DNA from: Pseudomonas thivervalensis
GTDB taxonomy: Bacteria > Pseudomonadota > Gammaproteobacteria > Pseudomonadales > Pseudomonadaceae
DNA: 64,000 bases
Assembly: GCF_001269655.1 (NCBI RefSeq)
Contig: NZ_LHVE01000004.1
Location: 179,951-243,950 of the forward strand
Reading direction: 5' to 3'
The notes under the pieces were generated by a model. That model ran no database searches. It was not told the origin of the DNA and saw only the letters and a program-made list of their open reading frames with translations. A program made the position numbers and the translations under genes. Shown piece after piece: positions 17,624 through 25,675 of this stretch. Each line of letters starts with the position of its first letter. Position 1 is the stretch's first letter.

Positions 17624-19315
17624 ATGATCGAAGACTTTTGGAAGGATAAGTACCCAGCTGGGATTGCTGCCGACATCAATCCAGACGAGTATCCGAATAT
17701 TCAGGCGGTGTTGAAGCAGTCCTGCCAACGCTTTGCCAACAAGCCGGCATTCAGCAACCTCGGCAAGACGATCACCTACGGTGAGCTCTACGAGTTGTCC
17801 GGGGCGTTTGCCGCGTACCTGCAACAGCATACCGATTTACAGCCGGGCGATCGAATCGCCGTGCAGTTGCCCAACGTTCTCCAGTATCCGGTGGCCGTGT
17901 TCGGTGCGATCCGTGCCGGGCTGATCGTGGTCAACACCAACCCGTTGTACACCGCGCGGGAAATGGAACACCAATTCAACGACTCCGGCGCCAAGGCGCT
18001 GGTGTGCCTGGCGAACATGGCGCACCTGGCCGAAACCGTGGTGCCGAAGACGGGCGTCAAGCACGTCATTGTCACCGAAGTCGCCGACCTGCTGCCGCCG
18101 CTCAAGCGCCTGTTGATCAACAGCGTGATCAAGTACGTCAAGAAGATGGTCCCGGCCTACCACTTGCCCAAGGCCATCAAGTTCAACGACGTGTTGAGCA
18201 AAGGCCACGGTCAACCCGTGAGCGAAGCCAACCCCACCAGCGACGATGTGGCGGTGCTGCAATACACCGGTGGCACCACCGGCGTGGCCAAGGGCGCGAT
18301 GCTCAGCCACCGCAACCTGGTGGCGAACATGCTGCAGTGCAAGGCGCTGATGGGCTCCAACCTCAATGAGGGTTGCGAGGTGCTGATCACGCCACTGCCG
18401 CTGTACCACATCTATGCCTTCACCTTTCATTGCATGGCGATGATGCTGATCGGCAACCACAACATCCTGATCAGCAACCCGCGCGACCTCTCGGCGATGG
18501 TCAAGGAACTGTCGAAGTGGAAGTTCAGCGGTTTCGTCGGCCTCAATACGCTGTTCGTGGCTCTGTGCAACAACGAAGCCTTCCGCAAGCTGGACTTCTC
18601 GGCGCTGAAAGTCACCCTGTCCGGCGGCATGGCCCTGCAACTCGCAGCAGCCGAGCGCTGGAAAGCGGTGACCGGTTGCCCGATCTGCGAAGGCTACGGC
18701 ATGACCGAAACCAGCCCGGTGGCCACGGTCAACCCGATCCAGAACATCCAGGTCGGTACCATCGGCATTCCCGTGCCGTCGACACTGTGCAAGGTGATCA
18801 ATGACGCGGGCGTCGAACAGCCCTTGGGCGAAATCGGCGAGTTGTGCGTGAAAGGTCCGCAGGTCATGAAGGGCTACTGGCAGCGCCAGGAAGCCACCGA
18901 CGAGATCCTCGACAGCGAAGGCTGGCTCAAGACCGGTGACATTGCGCTGATCCAGCCGGACGGCTACATGCGCATTGTCGATCGCAAGAAAGACATGATC
19001 CTGATCTCCGGTTTCAACGTGTACCCCAACGAACTGGAGGATGTGCTGGCAACCCTGCCGGGCGTGCTGCAATGCGCGGCCATTGGTATCCCGGACGAGA
19101 AGTCTGGCGAGGCGATCAAGATTTTCATCGTCGCACGGCCGGGTGTCACGTTGACCAAGGAACAGGTGATGGAACACATGCGTGCCAACGTCACCGGCTA
19201 CAAGGTGCCCAAGGCCGTGGAGTTCCGCGACGCGCTGCCGACCACCAACGTGGGCAAGATCCTGCGCCGTGAGTTGCGTGATGAAGAACTCAGGAAGTTG
19301 GGTCTGAAGAAGTAA
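17624..19315 (+). CDS. fadD1: Long-chain fatty acid--CoA ligase FadD1
   Basis: Second acyl-CoA ligase, 563 aa, cytoplasmic or membrane-associated, feeding fatty acids into beta-oxidation. Shows YTGGTTGVAKGAML, YGMTETSPVA, TGDIALIQPDGYMRIVDRKKD and VGKILRREL. The ATG at MIEDFWKDKYPAG is chosen because the homologue FadD2 starts at the equivalent place (MQPDFWNDKRPAG) and GAGGAG lies upstream. An in-frame ATG 59 codons earlier falls in the regulatory leader. In P. aeruginosa FadD1 prefers longer acyl chains than FadD2; that preference is not readable here. Confidence 0.93.
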   Translation: MIEDFWKDKYPAGIAADINPDEYPNIQAVLKQSCQRFANKPAFSNLGKTITYGELYELSGAFAAYLQQHTDLQPGDRIAVQLPNVLQYPVAVFGAIRAGLIVVNTNPLYTAREMEHQFNDSGAKALVCLANMAHLAETVVPKTGVKHVIVTEVADLLPPLKRLLINSVIKYVKKMVPAYHLPKAIKFNDVLSKGHGQPVSEANPTSDDVAVLQYTGGTTGVAKGAMLSHRNLVANMLQCKALMGSNLNEGCEVLITPLPLYHIYAFTFHCMAMMLIGNHNILISNPRDLSAMVKELSKWKFSGFVGLNTLFVALCNNEAFRKLDFSALKVTLSGGMALQLAAAERWKAVTGCPICEGYGMTETSPVATVNPIQNIQVGTIGIPVPSTLCKVINDAGVEQPLGEIGELCVKGPQVMKGYWQRQEATDEILDSEGWLKTGDIALIQPDGYMRIVDRKKDMILISGFNVYPNELEDVLATLPGVLQCAAIGIPDEKSGEAIKIFIVARPGVTLTKEQVMEHMRANVTGYKVPKAVEFRDALPTTNVGKILRRELRDEELRKLGLKK

Positions 19316-19345
19316 GGATGTTGCCCGCAAGCCCTGCAAAAGGTG

Positions 19346-19380
19346 GCTAATGCCAGTCCGTCAAGCTGACTGGCATTAGC
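19346..19380 (+). terminator. Hairpin after fadD1
   Basis: GCTAATGCCAGTC, a 9-base loop and GACTGGCATTAGC form a perfect 13-bp stem 31 bases after the fadD1 stop. No T-tract follows, so it may be an attenuating or RNA-end structure rather than a classic terminator. Confidence 0.5.
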
Positions 19381-19464
19381 TACGCAGAGCCGGTTTTTAC
19401 ATCCCCATCCGTCGGCGAAGTGGCTGACCGGCTCCTTCCTTCACGGTACCTGGAACGTCTGCGG

Positions 19465-19665
19465 TCAGGCCGGCCAGATCTTGGCTCGGGCCGGCTGGCT
19501 GTCGAGCGGGTATTTGTAGTCCTTGGTGTCCGATGCCTCGATACCAAAGTGCTTCAACGCCGCGGCGACCCATATTGCAGAGAGGTCGTGATTGGCAAAT
19601 TTCTCCTTGCTGCAGTAGGTGGTGCGGGTCGATTTCTGCAGGAACGACTGATATCCCTTAGGCAT
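19465..19665 (-). CDS. Small protein of unknown function beside the MACPF gene
   Basis: 66 aa, not recognised. It starts 27 bases after the MACPF stop on the same strand, with a strong AAAGGAG ribosome site six bases before its ATG, so it is very likely translated and cotranscribed with the MACPF gene. It is basic and aromatic-rich, with a single cysteine (STRTTYCSKEKF), no signal peptide and no membrane segment. A helical stretch LSAIWVAAALKHFGI is followed by a polar, proline-containing tail. Possible roles are a chaperone, partner or immunity factor of the MACPF protein; none is shown by sequence. Confidence 0.65.
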   Translation of the reverse strand: MPKGYQSFLQKSTRTTYCSKEKFANHDLSAIWVAAALKHFGIEASDTKDYKYPLDSQPARAKIWPA

Positions 19666-19692
19666 TTCAATACTCCTTTCAAGTAGGGGGGG

Positions 19693-21591
19693 TTAGAGCA
19701 CACGACTGACGTTACTGGGTGACCAGCGCAGTTCCGTGTCCCGGCCACGGTACGACGCCACTTTCACGCGTCGATCTCCAAAGGCTCGCAGGTCCCAATC
19801 CGGCTGGTAGGACAGGCACAAAATGAAGGGATAGCGCAGGTCCCACAGATTGATGTCGAGATTGGGCACGAAAGGCCGCAGCACGGCTTCCTTTTCCTGG
19901 GCCGCGCCGCCGCTGTCCCATTGCAGGACGCCGCAGGTCTGGGCGTTGATCAGGTAAAAGGGGTGCATGCCGTATTTTGCTCCCGCCGGCTGCGCGTACC
20001 ACAGCGCCTTGGCGGCATCTCCCGCGCTATCGTCTTCCAGGGTGATGCGCTCCGGGACATGGGGATCGACGGCAATCTGCCAGGTGTTCCAATGCTGGCT
20101 GCGGAACTTCAGGAAGGGGATGGCTTCCCCCTTGAAGATGTCGTTGCACGTGAACTTCGCCGTACCGTCTTCAGTGGTGTAGAGGTCAGCGAAGATCTCA
20201 AGCTCTGGTCGCAGCGTCCGCTCCGGATCGCCGAAACCGATCACGTAGACATCCCCACCCTTGTCATAGGAGGTGCCGCTGCCGTAGCCGATCAGCCCGT
20301 AGCTGACGCCGGCATAGGGACACGGCACGCAGCGAAGGGAATCATCGCGCCAGCGATGCAGTGTCGCCTCCGAGCCGCCGCATTTGTTTTTCAGGAAAGC
20401 GATGATGTGATCCGGCGGGCTATAGCGGCTTTCCCGCGGCCAGAATTCCGTCGCCAGCAGTACGATGGCCTGTTCTAGCCCCATGGATTCGACACCGGAC
20501 TTGAAGGCACTCCAGAACTGATTGATATCGGATACGGCGCTACCGATGGCGGGGGCCGCGAAATACTCTTCCCGTCCCTGCAATGTCTTGCGATCAATCA
20601 CGCGCACCTTGATGCCGGGCGTACCGACGGCACCGGCCGCCAGCTCTCGCTGCGTCATGTTGCCGACGGTGAGGCTGCTGTAGCCCCAGGTCGAATGGAC
20701 GCTCAGATAGCGGCCCATGTAGTGATCCATGGCTGTCTGTGCCGCGATGCGTCGCTTGTCGTCGGCAATGAAGGCGTGAACAGGCTTGAATTCCCGCCCG
20801 ACGACAACCGGTTTTTTCCCGACGGAAGCGACCCATTGGTTCGTCTTGTCGTCATATTTCTTCGGTTTCGTGAAGATGACGCCGGAGAAGATGTCATTGT
20901 CGCCGCCCTCGGTGGTGACCGAGGCGTCGCGGCTCTCCATGTATTGCTTGCGCTCGACCGTATCATCGATCGAACCGTCGGCTGTGAAGAAGAGGCCGTA
21001 CTCGGCCTCCAGTTCGACCTTGATCTTTTCGAGTTCCGTCACTTTGGATTTTTGTACCAGGGCCTGGAAGTACAGGTTTCCGCCCAGCGTGATTGAAGTC
21101 ACCACGTCGGTCCCGAACATGTCGAAGAACCTATAGAACTTATGCGCCTGCTCGTGATTGAACGTCATCGGCAGTCGGGCGGCTTCTTCGATGAACTTGG
21201 GCGAGAGCGCTGCGGCCGAGACCGCATCGAGCTTCGCGCCGCCGAAGACGAGGCGCAGGATTCGCACGGCGGCCGTGTTGTCTTGATGGGAGGTATATTT
21301 CTTTTCAAAGTTGAGGTGAAATTCTGCAGAGAACTCACCGTAGCTGGCCGTCGAATTGAATTCAGCCTTTGTTGTGTGGCGATAGTCCAGAATCGATCTG
21401 AAGAACGAAGAGTAATCTTCGCGTCGTGTATCCGTGTGACGATTGATGCCGGTGCCGGATGCCGGGTCAAATACGCGTTCATCCGGTGCGCGGGCTGCGC
21501 TGAGGCGGTTTCGACCATAGCCGAGATCGCCGTTGAGCTTATTGAAGTCCGCGGCCTGGATGACACTTGTCATGTCCGTTTCGTCATTCAT
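19693..21591 (-). CDS. MACPF-domain (perforin-like) pore-forming protein
   Basis: 632 aa. The MACPF signature [YWF]-G-T-[HD]-x-x6-G-G is matched by FGTDVVTSITLGG (residues 159-171), preceded by the usual aromatic helix HKFYRFFDM. The N-terminus (GYGRNRLSAARAPDERVFDP) also resembles MACPF starts. Beyond about residue 430 lies a separate, aromatic- and tryptophan-rich beta region (e.g. HWNTWQIAVDP, PFYLINAQTCGVLQW) that may be a glycan- or lipid-binding domain; it is not assigned. No signal peptide is seen, as in some secreted bacterial MACPF toxins. The ATG has GGCAGGAG before it. Base composition looks less GC-biased than neighbouring core genes, and the locus interrupts conserved gene order after fadD1, suggesting acquisition. 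Bacterial relatives include insecticidal proteins, so an anti-invertebrate or anti-competitor toxin is plausible but unproven. Confidence 0.8.
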   Translation of the reverse strand: MNDETDMTSVIQAADFNKLNGDLGYGRNRLSAARAPDERVFDPASGTGINRHTDTRREDYSSFFRSILDYRHTTKAEFNSTASYGEFSAEFHLNFEKKYTSHQDNTAAVRILRLVFGGAKLDAVSAAALSPKFIEEAARLPMTFNHEQAHKFYRFFDMFGTDVVTSITLGGNLYFQALVQKSKVTELEKIKVELEAEYGLFFTADGSIDDTVERKQYMESRDASVTTEGGDNDIFSGVIFTKPKKYDDKTNQWVASVGKKPVVVGREFKPVHAFIADDKRRIAAQTAMDHYMGRYLSVHSTWGYSSLTVGNMTQRELAAGAVGTPGIKVRVIDRKTLQGREEYFAAPAIGSAVSDINQFWSAFKSGVESMGLEQAIVLLATEFWPRESRYSPPDHIIAFLKNKCGGSEATLHRWRDDSLRCVPCPYAGVSYGLIGYGSGTSYDKGGDVYVIGFGDPERTLRPELEIFADLYTTEDGTAKFTCNDIFKGEAIPFLKFRSQHWNTWQIAVDPHVPERITLEDDSAGDAAKALWYAQPAGAKYGMHPFYLINAQTCGVLQWDSGGAAQEKEAVLRPFVPNLDINLWDLRYPFILCLSYQPDWDLRAFGDRRVKVASYRGRDTELRWSPSNVSRVL

Positions 21592-21703
21592 GGTTTGCTC
21601 CTGCCCAATAATTGTTGATAGGAAGTTGCGTTATGCAGTTTGGCCTTGGCCTTATCGGGTAGCGCCAATATGAGTCGCAGGCGCTCATGGCGACAGGCCA
21701 CGG

Positions 21704-21736
21704 CGGTATCAGCTCGGTATCAGTTCGGTATCAGTC
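21704..21736. repeat. Three tandem 11-bp repeats (CGGTATCAGYT)
   Basis: CGGTATCAGCT, CGGTATCAGTT and CGGTATCAGTC lie head to tail with no gap. The 11-base period places each copy on the same face of the helix, as in arrays bound by a regulator. The array is about 110-145 bases upstream of the MACPF start. Confidence 0.75.
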
Positions 21737-21861
21737 TCAACGATGAGAAATGAGCGAGCCGCAGCGCTGTATCACCGAGGCGAGGAGCGCGTCGCTGGGC
21801 AGGGTTGTTCAAGGGACTGCTTGATGGGGGGCGGTTCCAGTGCCCAGGCGTGACGCATAAA

Positions 21862-21893
21862 AAAATCCGATGCCTGTCCAGGCATCGGATTTT
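21862..21893 (-). terminator. Terminator of the 125-aa gene
   Basis: AAAATCCGATGCC, a 6-base loop and GGCATCGGATTTT. Read on the minus strand the stem is followed by seven T residues. It insulates the MACPF locus from the gene to its right. Confidence 0.88.
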
Positions 21894-22006
21894 GATTTCT
21901 TGCGCTCAAAGCTCTGCGATAGGGCTTAACTGATCGACATTAGTCAGTGCAAGGTTTTTATTCGGGTTACTCGCGACAACAGCTTCCCCACGGCATGAGC
22001 TTGGGG

Positions 22007-22384
22007 TTACAACCTGAACTGCGCAAAATCCAGATGGGTGCCACCCGGCCGCATGTCCTGCAGGTAGGAGTCCTTGTCGGCGCTCAGTTCCAGGCTCAAG
22101 GCGGCCTTGCGCTTGCCCTGGTTGCGCACTTCCAGGCCTTCCATTTTCTCGCGCAGGAACACGGTCGGCACCTTCAGGTGCAGCAGCTCATCGGTGGCCG
22201 GCGTGTGCAGCAGCAGGTGGATCCATTCGTACTGACCGATGGCCAGGCGCGCCACTGGGATATTGAACCAGAAGATGTTGCGGTTGCGGTTCAATTCGCT
22301 GAAGTGGCAGTTGTTGACGCCCAGTACGGCGCCACCCAGTTCCTGGTTCCTGCGGGCGATGGCCTGTTTTTTATCGAGTTTCAT
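22007..22384 (-). CDS. Conserved Pseudomonas hypothetical protein, 125 aa
   Basis: Cytoplasmic, no signal peptide or membrane segment. Notable segments are ARRNQELGGAVLGVNNCHFSEL and RLAIGQYEWIHLLLHTPATDELLHL, followed by a charged middle and a DSYLQDMRPGGTHLDF end. I recognise it as a conserved pseudomonad protein but know no function. The ATG at MKLDKKQ is chosen for its AGGAACG ribosome site; an upstream in-frame start gives a low-quality extension. It is monocistronic, with its own terminator. Confidence 0.7.
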   Translation of the reverse strand: MKLDKKQAIARRNQELGGAVLGVNNCHFSELNRNRNIFWFNIPVARLAIGQYEWIHLLLHTPATDELLHLKVPTVFLREKMEGLEVRNQGKRKAALSLELSADKDSYLQDMRPGGTHLDFAQFRL

Positions 22385-22630
22385 AACGTTCCTACGGGGT
22401 TGGAGCTTCAGGCCGCGGCCCGAATACGTGGGACATTCTCGGTGGTTGCCGGGCAAACATAAAGCCCCGCCTGTACGAACGATGAAACTTGGCTTGGCAA
22501 TCGCCGGTCAACTCAGCGTCAGGCATGAAAAGACGAAATTGATCCAACGTCGTCAAACAGGCTACTTTGTCGTGATAACAGCCCCGAGTCGCCCAGCGAC
22601 CACCTTTTTTTGCGGCGAAAGGAGACGCAC

Positions 22631-23581
22631 ATGATGTTCCCGGCCTTGAAAGGCTTGCCCTTGCATCGTGTGATGATGCGCACCGTGACCGAGTTTCTCG
22701 ACGACGAGATGTCGACTTACGCCTCGGCATTGGCCTACCAGATGTTGTTTTCGCTGTTCCCGTTCATTCTCTTTCTGATCGCGTTGATCGGCTTCCTGCA
22801 CCTGCCGGACTTCTTCTCCTGGCTGCGCCTGCAATCGGAACTGGTGCTGCCGCCCCAGGCCCTGGAGCAGGTCAACCCGGTGATCGACCAGCTCCAGCAA
22901 TCCAAGGGCGGCTTGTTGTCAGTGGGTATCGTCATTGCCTTGTGGACCGCGTCGGCGGGCGTGCGGCTGATGATGAGCGCGATGAACGCCGCCTACGACG
23001 TGGTGGAAGGCCGGCCGGCCTGGAAGCGCTTTCCGCTGTCGATCTTCTACACGGTCGGCATCGCCGGCATGCTGCTGGCCGCTGCGGCGCTGATGGTGCT
23101 CGGGCCGCAGGTGATGGGCTGGATCGCGGCCCAGGTCGGTTTGGAGGAGTTCATTGTCACGCTCTGGACGATCGTGCGCTGGCCAGTGATCGTGTTCTTG
23201 CTGATGGTGGCCGTGGCGCTGATCTATTACGTGATGCCTGACGTCAAGCAGGAGTTTCGCTTCATCACCCCGGGGTCGGTGTTGGCGGTGGTGGTGTGGA
23301 TCATTGCCTCCCTGGGCTTCGCGTTCTACGTCAAGACCTTTGCCAACTACAACGCCATGTATGGCAGCATCGGCGCGATCATCGTGTTGTTGCTGTATTT
23401 CTATATTTCCGCGGCGGTGCTGTTGCTTGGTGCGGAGATGAATGCAGTGATCGAGCACATGTCCGCCGAGGGCAAGAACCCAGGTGAAAAGAACCCGGGC
23501 GAGCACGAAAAACAGCATGTGTCGGGCCTGGGCCGCGACCATTCCATCCCCCATACCCACCCTGACGAAGCCCGACCATGA
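22631..23581 (+). CDS. YihY/BrkB-family inner-membrane protein
   Basis: 316-aa polytopic protein of the YihY/virulence-factor-BrkB family, once misnamed ribonuclease BN. Typical blocks are [26 protein letters not shown], the [21 protein letters not shown] segment and [36 protein letters not shown], giving about six membrane helices, then a polar histidine-containing tail. AGGAG lies before the ATG. The stop overlaps the def start by four bases (ATGA), so the genes are translationally coupled. Transport function is unknown. Confidence 0.88.
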   Translation: MMFPALKGLPLHRVMMRTVTEFLDDEMSTYASALAYQMLFSLFPFILFLIALIGFLHLPDFFSWLRLQSELVLPPQALEQVNPVIDQLQQSKGGLLSVGIVIALWTASAGVRLMMSAMNAAYDVVEGRPAWKRFPLSIFYTVGIAGMLLAAAALMVLGPQVMGWIAAQVGLEEFIVTLWTIVRWPVIVFLLMVAVALIYYVMPDVKQEFRFITPGSVLAVVVWIIASLGFAFYVKTFANYNAMYGSIGAIIVLLLYFYISAAVLLLGAEMNAVIEHMSAEGKNPGEKNPGEHEKQHVSGLGRDHSIPHTHPDEARP

Positions 23582-24117
23582 TCCGTGAAATCCTGAAAAT
23601 GGGCGACGAACGCCTGCTGCGCATCGCTGCGCCGGTGCCTGAAGAAATGTTCGACAGTCCCGAGTTGTGGCAGTTGATCGACGACATGTTCCAGACCATG
23701 GAAAGTGTTGGTGGTGTCGGCCTGGCCGCGCCGCAGATCGGCGTGGATCTGCAATTGGTGATCTTCGGCTTCGAGCACAGCGACCGTTACCCCGACGCCG
23801 AGGCGGTGCCCCAGACCATCCTGATCAATCCACTGATCACCCCATTGGGCCCACAGATGGAAGAGGGCTTCGAAGGTTGCCTGTCGGTGCCGGGCCTGCG
23901 CGGTGCGGTGGATCGCTACCAGCACATCCGCTATGAAGGTTTCGATCCCAAGGGCGAGCCGATCGTGCGTTACGCATCGGGCTTTCATGCGCGGGTGGTG
24001 CAGCATGAATGCGATCACCTGATCGGGCGCTTGTACCCGTCGCGCATCACCGATTTCAGCAAGTTCGGCTTTACCGAAGTGATGTTCCCGGACCTGGACC
24101 CGACGGCCGACGATTAA
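23578..24117 (+). CDS. def: Peptide deformylase
   Basis: Removes the formyl group from the N-terminal methionine of new proteins. All three metal motifs are present: [10 protein letters not shown] (residues 46-55), EGCLS with Cys101, and QHECDH with His143, Glu144 and His147. The 179-aa length fits. Pseudomonads often carry more than one deformylase, and this one, coupled to the yihY-like gene, is probably not the one in the fmt operon. Confidence 0.93.
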   Translation: MIREILKMGDERLLRIAAPVPEEMFDSPELWQLIDDMFQTMESVGGVGLAAPQIGVDLQLVIFGFEHSDRYPDAEAVPQTILINPLITPLGPQMEEGFEGCLSVPGLRGAVDRYQHIRYEGFDPKGEPIVRYASGFHARVVQHECDHLIGRLYPSRITDFSKFGFTEVMFPDLDPTADD

Positions 24118-24138
24118 CTCATGATCGACATACCCCCC

Positions 24139-24228
24139 TGTGGGAGCGAGCCTGCTCGCGATAGCGGTGTATCAGCCAACTCCTCTGCTGGATGTAAAAC
24201 CGCAATCGCGAACAGGCTCGCTCCCACA
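24139..24228. repeat. REP inverted pair
   Basis: TGTGGGAGCGAGCCTGCTCG and CGAACAGGCTCGCTCCCACA in the gap between convergent def and acetyltransferase genes. Confidence 0.75.
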
Positions 24229-24244
24229 ATGGATTGCATTGGCC

Positions 24245-24667
24245 TCAAGAAAGTATTTTGGGTTCCAACCCCATCGCAATCATCGGCTTGCTGCGGGCAT
24301 ACCGGCTCAGGCGTTCGGCCATGGCATAGGGCAGTTCAGGGTCGAAGCTGAAACCGCGTCGCTCATAAAAACCGCGCAAGTCCGGATGGCAGAACAGCCA
24401 CACCGGCTCATCCACGCCTTTCACCGCCTCGGCGATCAATCGCGCGGCGATGCCCTGTACGCGGCACGCCGGGTCGACGAACAACCCGGTCAACCAACGC
24501 CCGCCCGACACGGACCGCAGGCACAGGGCGGCGACGATCTCATCGCGCCTTGCTACCCACAACTGGGCGTCACGCACCGCTTTCATCGACGATTGGTGGG
24601 CGCGGTAAAACTTGTTCATCAGCGGCCACAGTGGCTCTTCGAGCTGCGTGTAATGGATGTCGGACAT
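24245..24667 (-). CDS. GNAT-family acetyltransferase
   Basis: 140-aa acetyl-CoA-dependent acyltransferase. The fold is visible in LWVARRDEIVAALCLRSVSGGRWLTGLFVDPACRVQGIAARLIAEA (acetyl-CoA loop with Q-x-x-G-I-A) and the C-terminal LRGFYERRGF. The MSDIHYTQ start gives a normal GNAT N-terminus; a longer reading frame exists upstream but covers the promoter of the divergent lysine-rich gene. Substrate unknown. Confidence 0.82.
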   Translation of the reverse strand: MSDIHYTQLEEPLWPLMNKFYRAHQSSMKAVRDAQLWVARRDEIVAALCLRSVSGGRWLTGLFVDPACRVQGIAARLIAEAVKGVDEPVWLFCHPDLRGFYERRGFSFDPELPYAMAERLSRYARSKPMIAMGLEPKILS

Positions 24668-24770
24668 GGCAGGGGTCGTGGCGTAGAAGGGGGAGGCGAT
24701 TATAAAAGAACGCAGGTGCGGCGATAGGTGTATACCTGACTGCACATCCCGTATGAGTGGAGTACGTATC

Positions 24771-24881
24771 ATGGCCAAAGGCATGGATTCAAAAAAAGCG
24801 GCAAAGAAAAAACCGGCGAAGAGCGCTGATGAAAAGCGTGCCGACAAGAAGGCCAAGAAGGTGAATCTGTTCGGTCATTGA
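24771..24881 (+). CDS. Lysine-rich 36-aa protein
   Basis: Begins MAKGMDSKKAAKKKPAKSA and ends KVNLFGH; about 40 percent lysine, with no hydrophobic segment. GGAG precedes the ATG at a normal distance (GAGTGGAGTACGTATC). Similar tiny basic proteins occur in many pseudomonads; nucleic-acid binding is only a guess from charge. Confidence 0.65.
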   Translation: MAKGMDSKKAAKKKPAKSADEKRADKKAKKVNLFGH

Positions 24882-24906
24882 ACCGCTATCGTCTCGGTGA
24901 GCCTCA

Positions 24907-24939
24907 GGTTGAGCTGGGGCGGTTACCCCCAACTCAACC
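24907..24939. terminator. Hairpin between convergent small genes
   Basis: GGTTGAGCTGGGG and CCCCAACTCAACC pair with one mismatch (a G-U pair on the minus-strand RNA), between the lysine-rich gene and the 184-aa gene. There is no T-tract. Confidence 0.5.
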
Positions 24940-24959
24940 CCTTCGCTAGGTGCCGAAGC

Positions 24960-25514
24960 TCAAAGCGAGGCGAGAAACATGTCCGTGGCCGAGGCTTTGT
25001 CGCCTGTGCGGCTTTCCTGGGCCTTTTCCACTTGTGCCATCGCCGCTTTGTCCTGCATGCGCTGGGCGATCTCTTGGCTGACGGCCATCTGCTTCTCGGG
25101 CGGCATCGCCTCCAACTCTTCCTGGGTAATGCCCATCTCTTCAAGAATGCTGTCGCGCAGGCGCTCTTCGGGCGTCTTGCTCATGTAGTCCTTGAATTCT
25201 GCCGTCGCGGAGCCGCCAAGCGTCGTGGTTTCTTCGGACGCTGACGAAGCAACGGTCTGCAAGTGCACGCGCGTCTTGGCGAACGCCTCGTCCACCTTGT
25301 CGCTGATGGCGGTGGCGGCGTTGACCTGCTGCGTGGCTTGTCGGGTGAAGGAGTCCTGGACCTGGGCACTGCCCTGGCTGGCCTGGGCCTGGACGTTATC
25401 GCGCAACGCCTGCAACGCGGCGCTTTGCAGGCCGCTGGCGGCTTCGGCGGTGGGATCTTCGCCCGGACGTTTGAGCGACAAGATCATCGCTTGCTGTTTT
25501 GCACTGACCAACAT
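24960..25514 (-). CDS. Hypothetical helical protein, 184 aa
   Basis: Not recognised beyond being a Pseudomonas-type protein. It is mostly alpha-helical and rich in Ala, Gln, Glu and Thr. A segment of heptad-like helix spans AALQALRDNVQAQASQGSAQVQDSF and DKVDEAFAKTRVHL. A short conserved-looking element, TPEERLRDSILEEMGITQEELEAMPPE, resembles a regulatory helix pair. No signal peptide. The MLVSAKQQ start has AGGTG upstream. Confidence 0.6.
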   Translation of the reverse strand: MLVSAKQQAMILSLKRPGEDPTAEAASGLQSAALQALRDNVQAQASQGSAQVQDSFTRQATQQVNAATAISDKVDEAFAKTRVHLQTVASSASEETTTLGGSATAEFKDYMSKTPEERLRDSILEEMGITQEELEAMPPEKQMAVSQEIAQRMQDKAAMAQVEKAQESRTGDKASATDMFLASL

Positions 25515-25675
25515 GATGAGCACCTGCAGGTAATGGCTGAGCGATGGGCAGGAGCAATTCCCATGCCGCCACCGCCAGGCCCTTATTCCAAGGGCTTTGG
25601 ACAGGCTTGCGGCGAGCGGGGCGGCCAATCCTTGCCGTTCGTCGGCATGGATCGACCGCCTCGTGCCGGAGCCGC

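Larger units (their letters stand above)
21592..22006. other. Upstream region of the MACPF gene
   Basis: A 415-base gap without a supported gene. It holds the MACPF 5' leader, a triple 11-bp tandem repeat (listed separately) and the terminator of the leftward 125-aa gene. No clear sigma-70 promoter could be fixed by eye. Confidence 0.5.

Noticed and set aside
21704..21736. Replication or plasmid iterons
   Set aside because: Only three copies, no replication initiator gene nearby and a chromosomal setting; a regulator array is more likely.
19465..22006. Prophage or transposon around the MACPF gene
   Set aside because: No integrase, transposase, tRNA site or flanking direct repeat was found, so only acquisition by unknown means is suggested.
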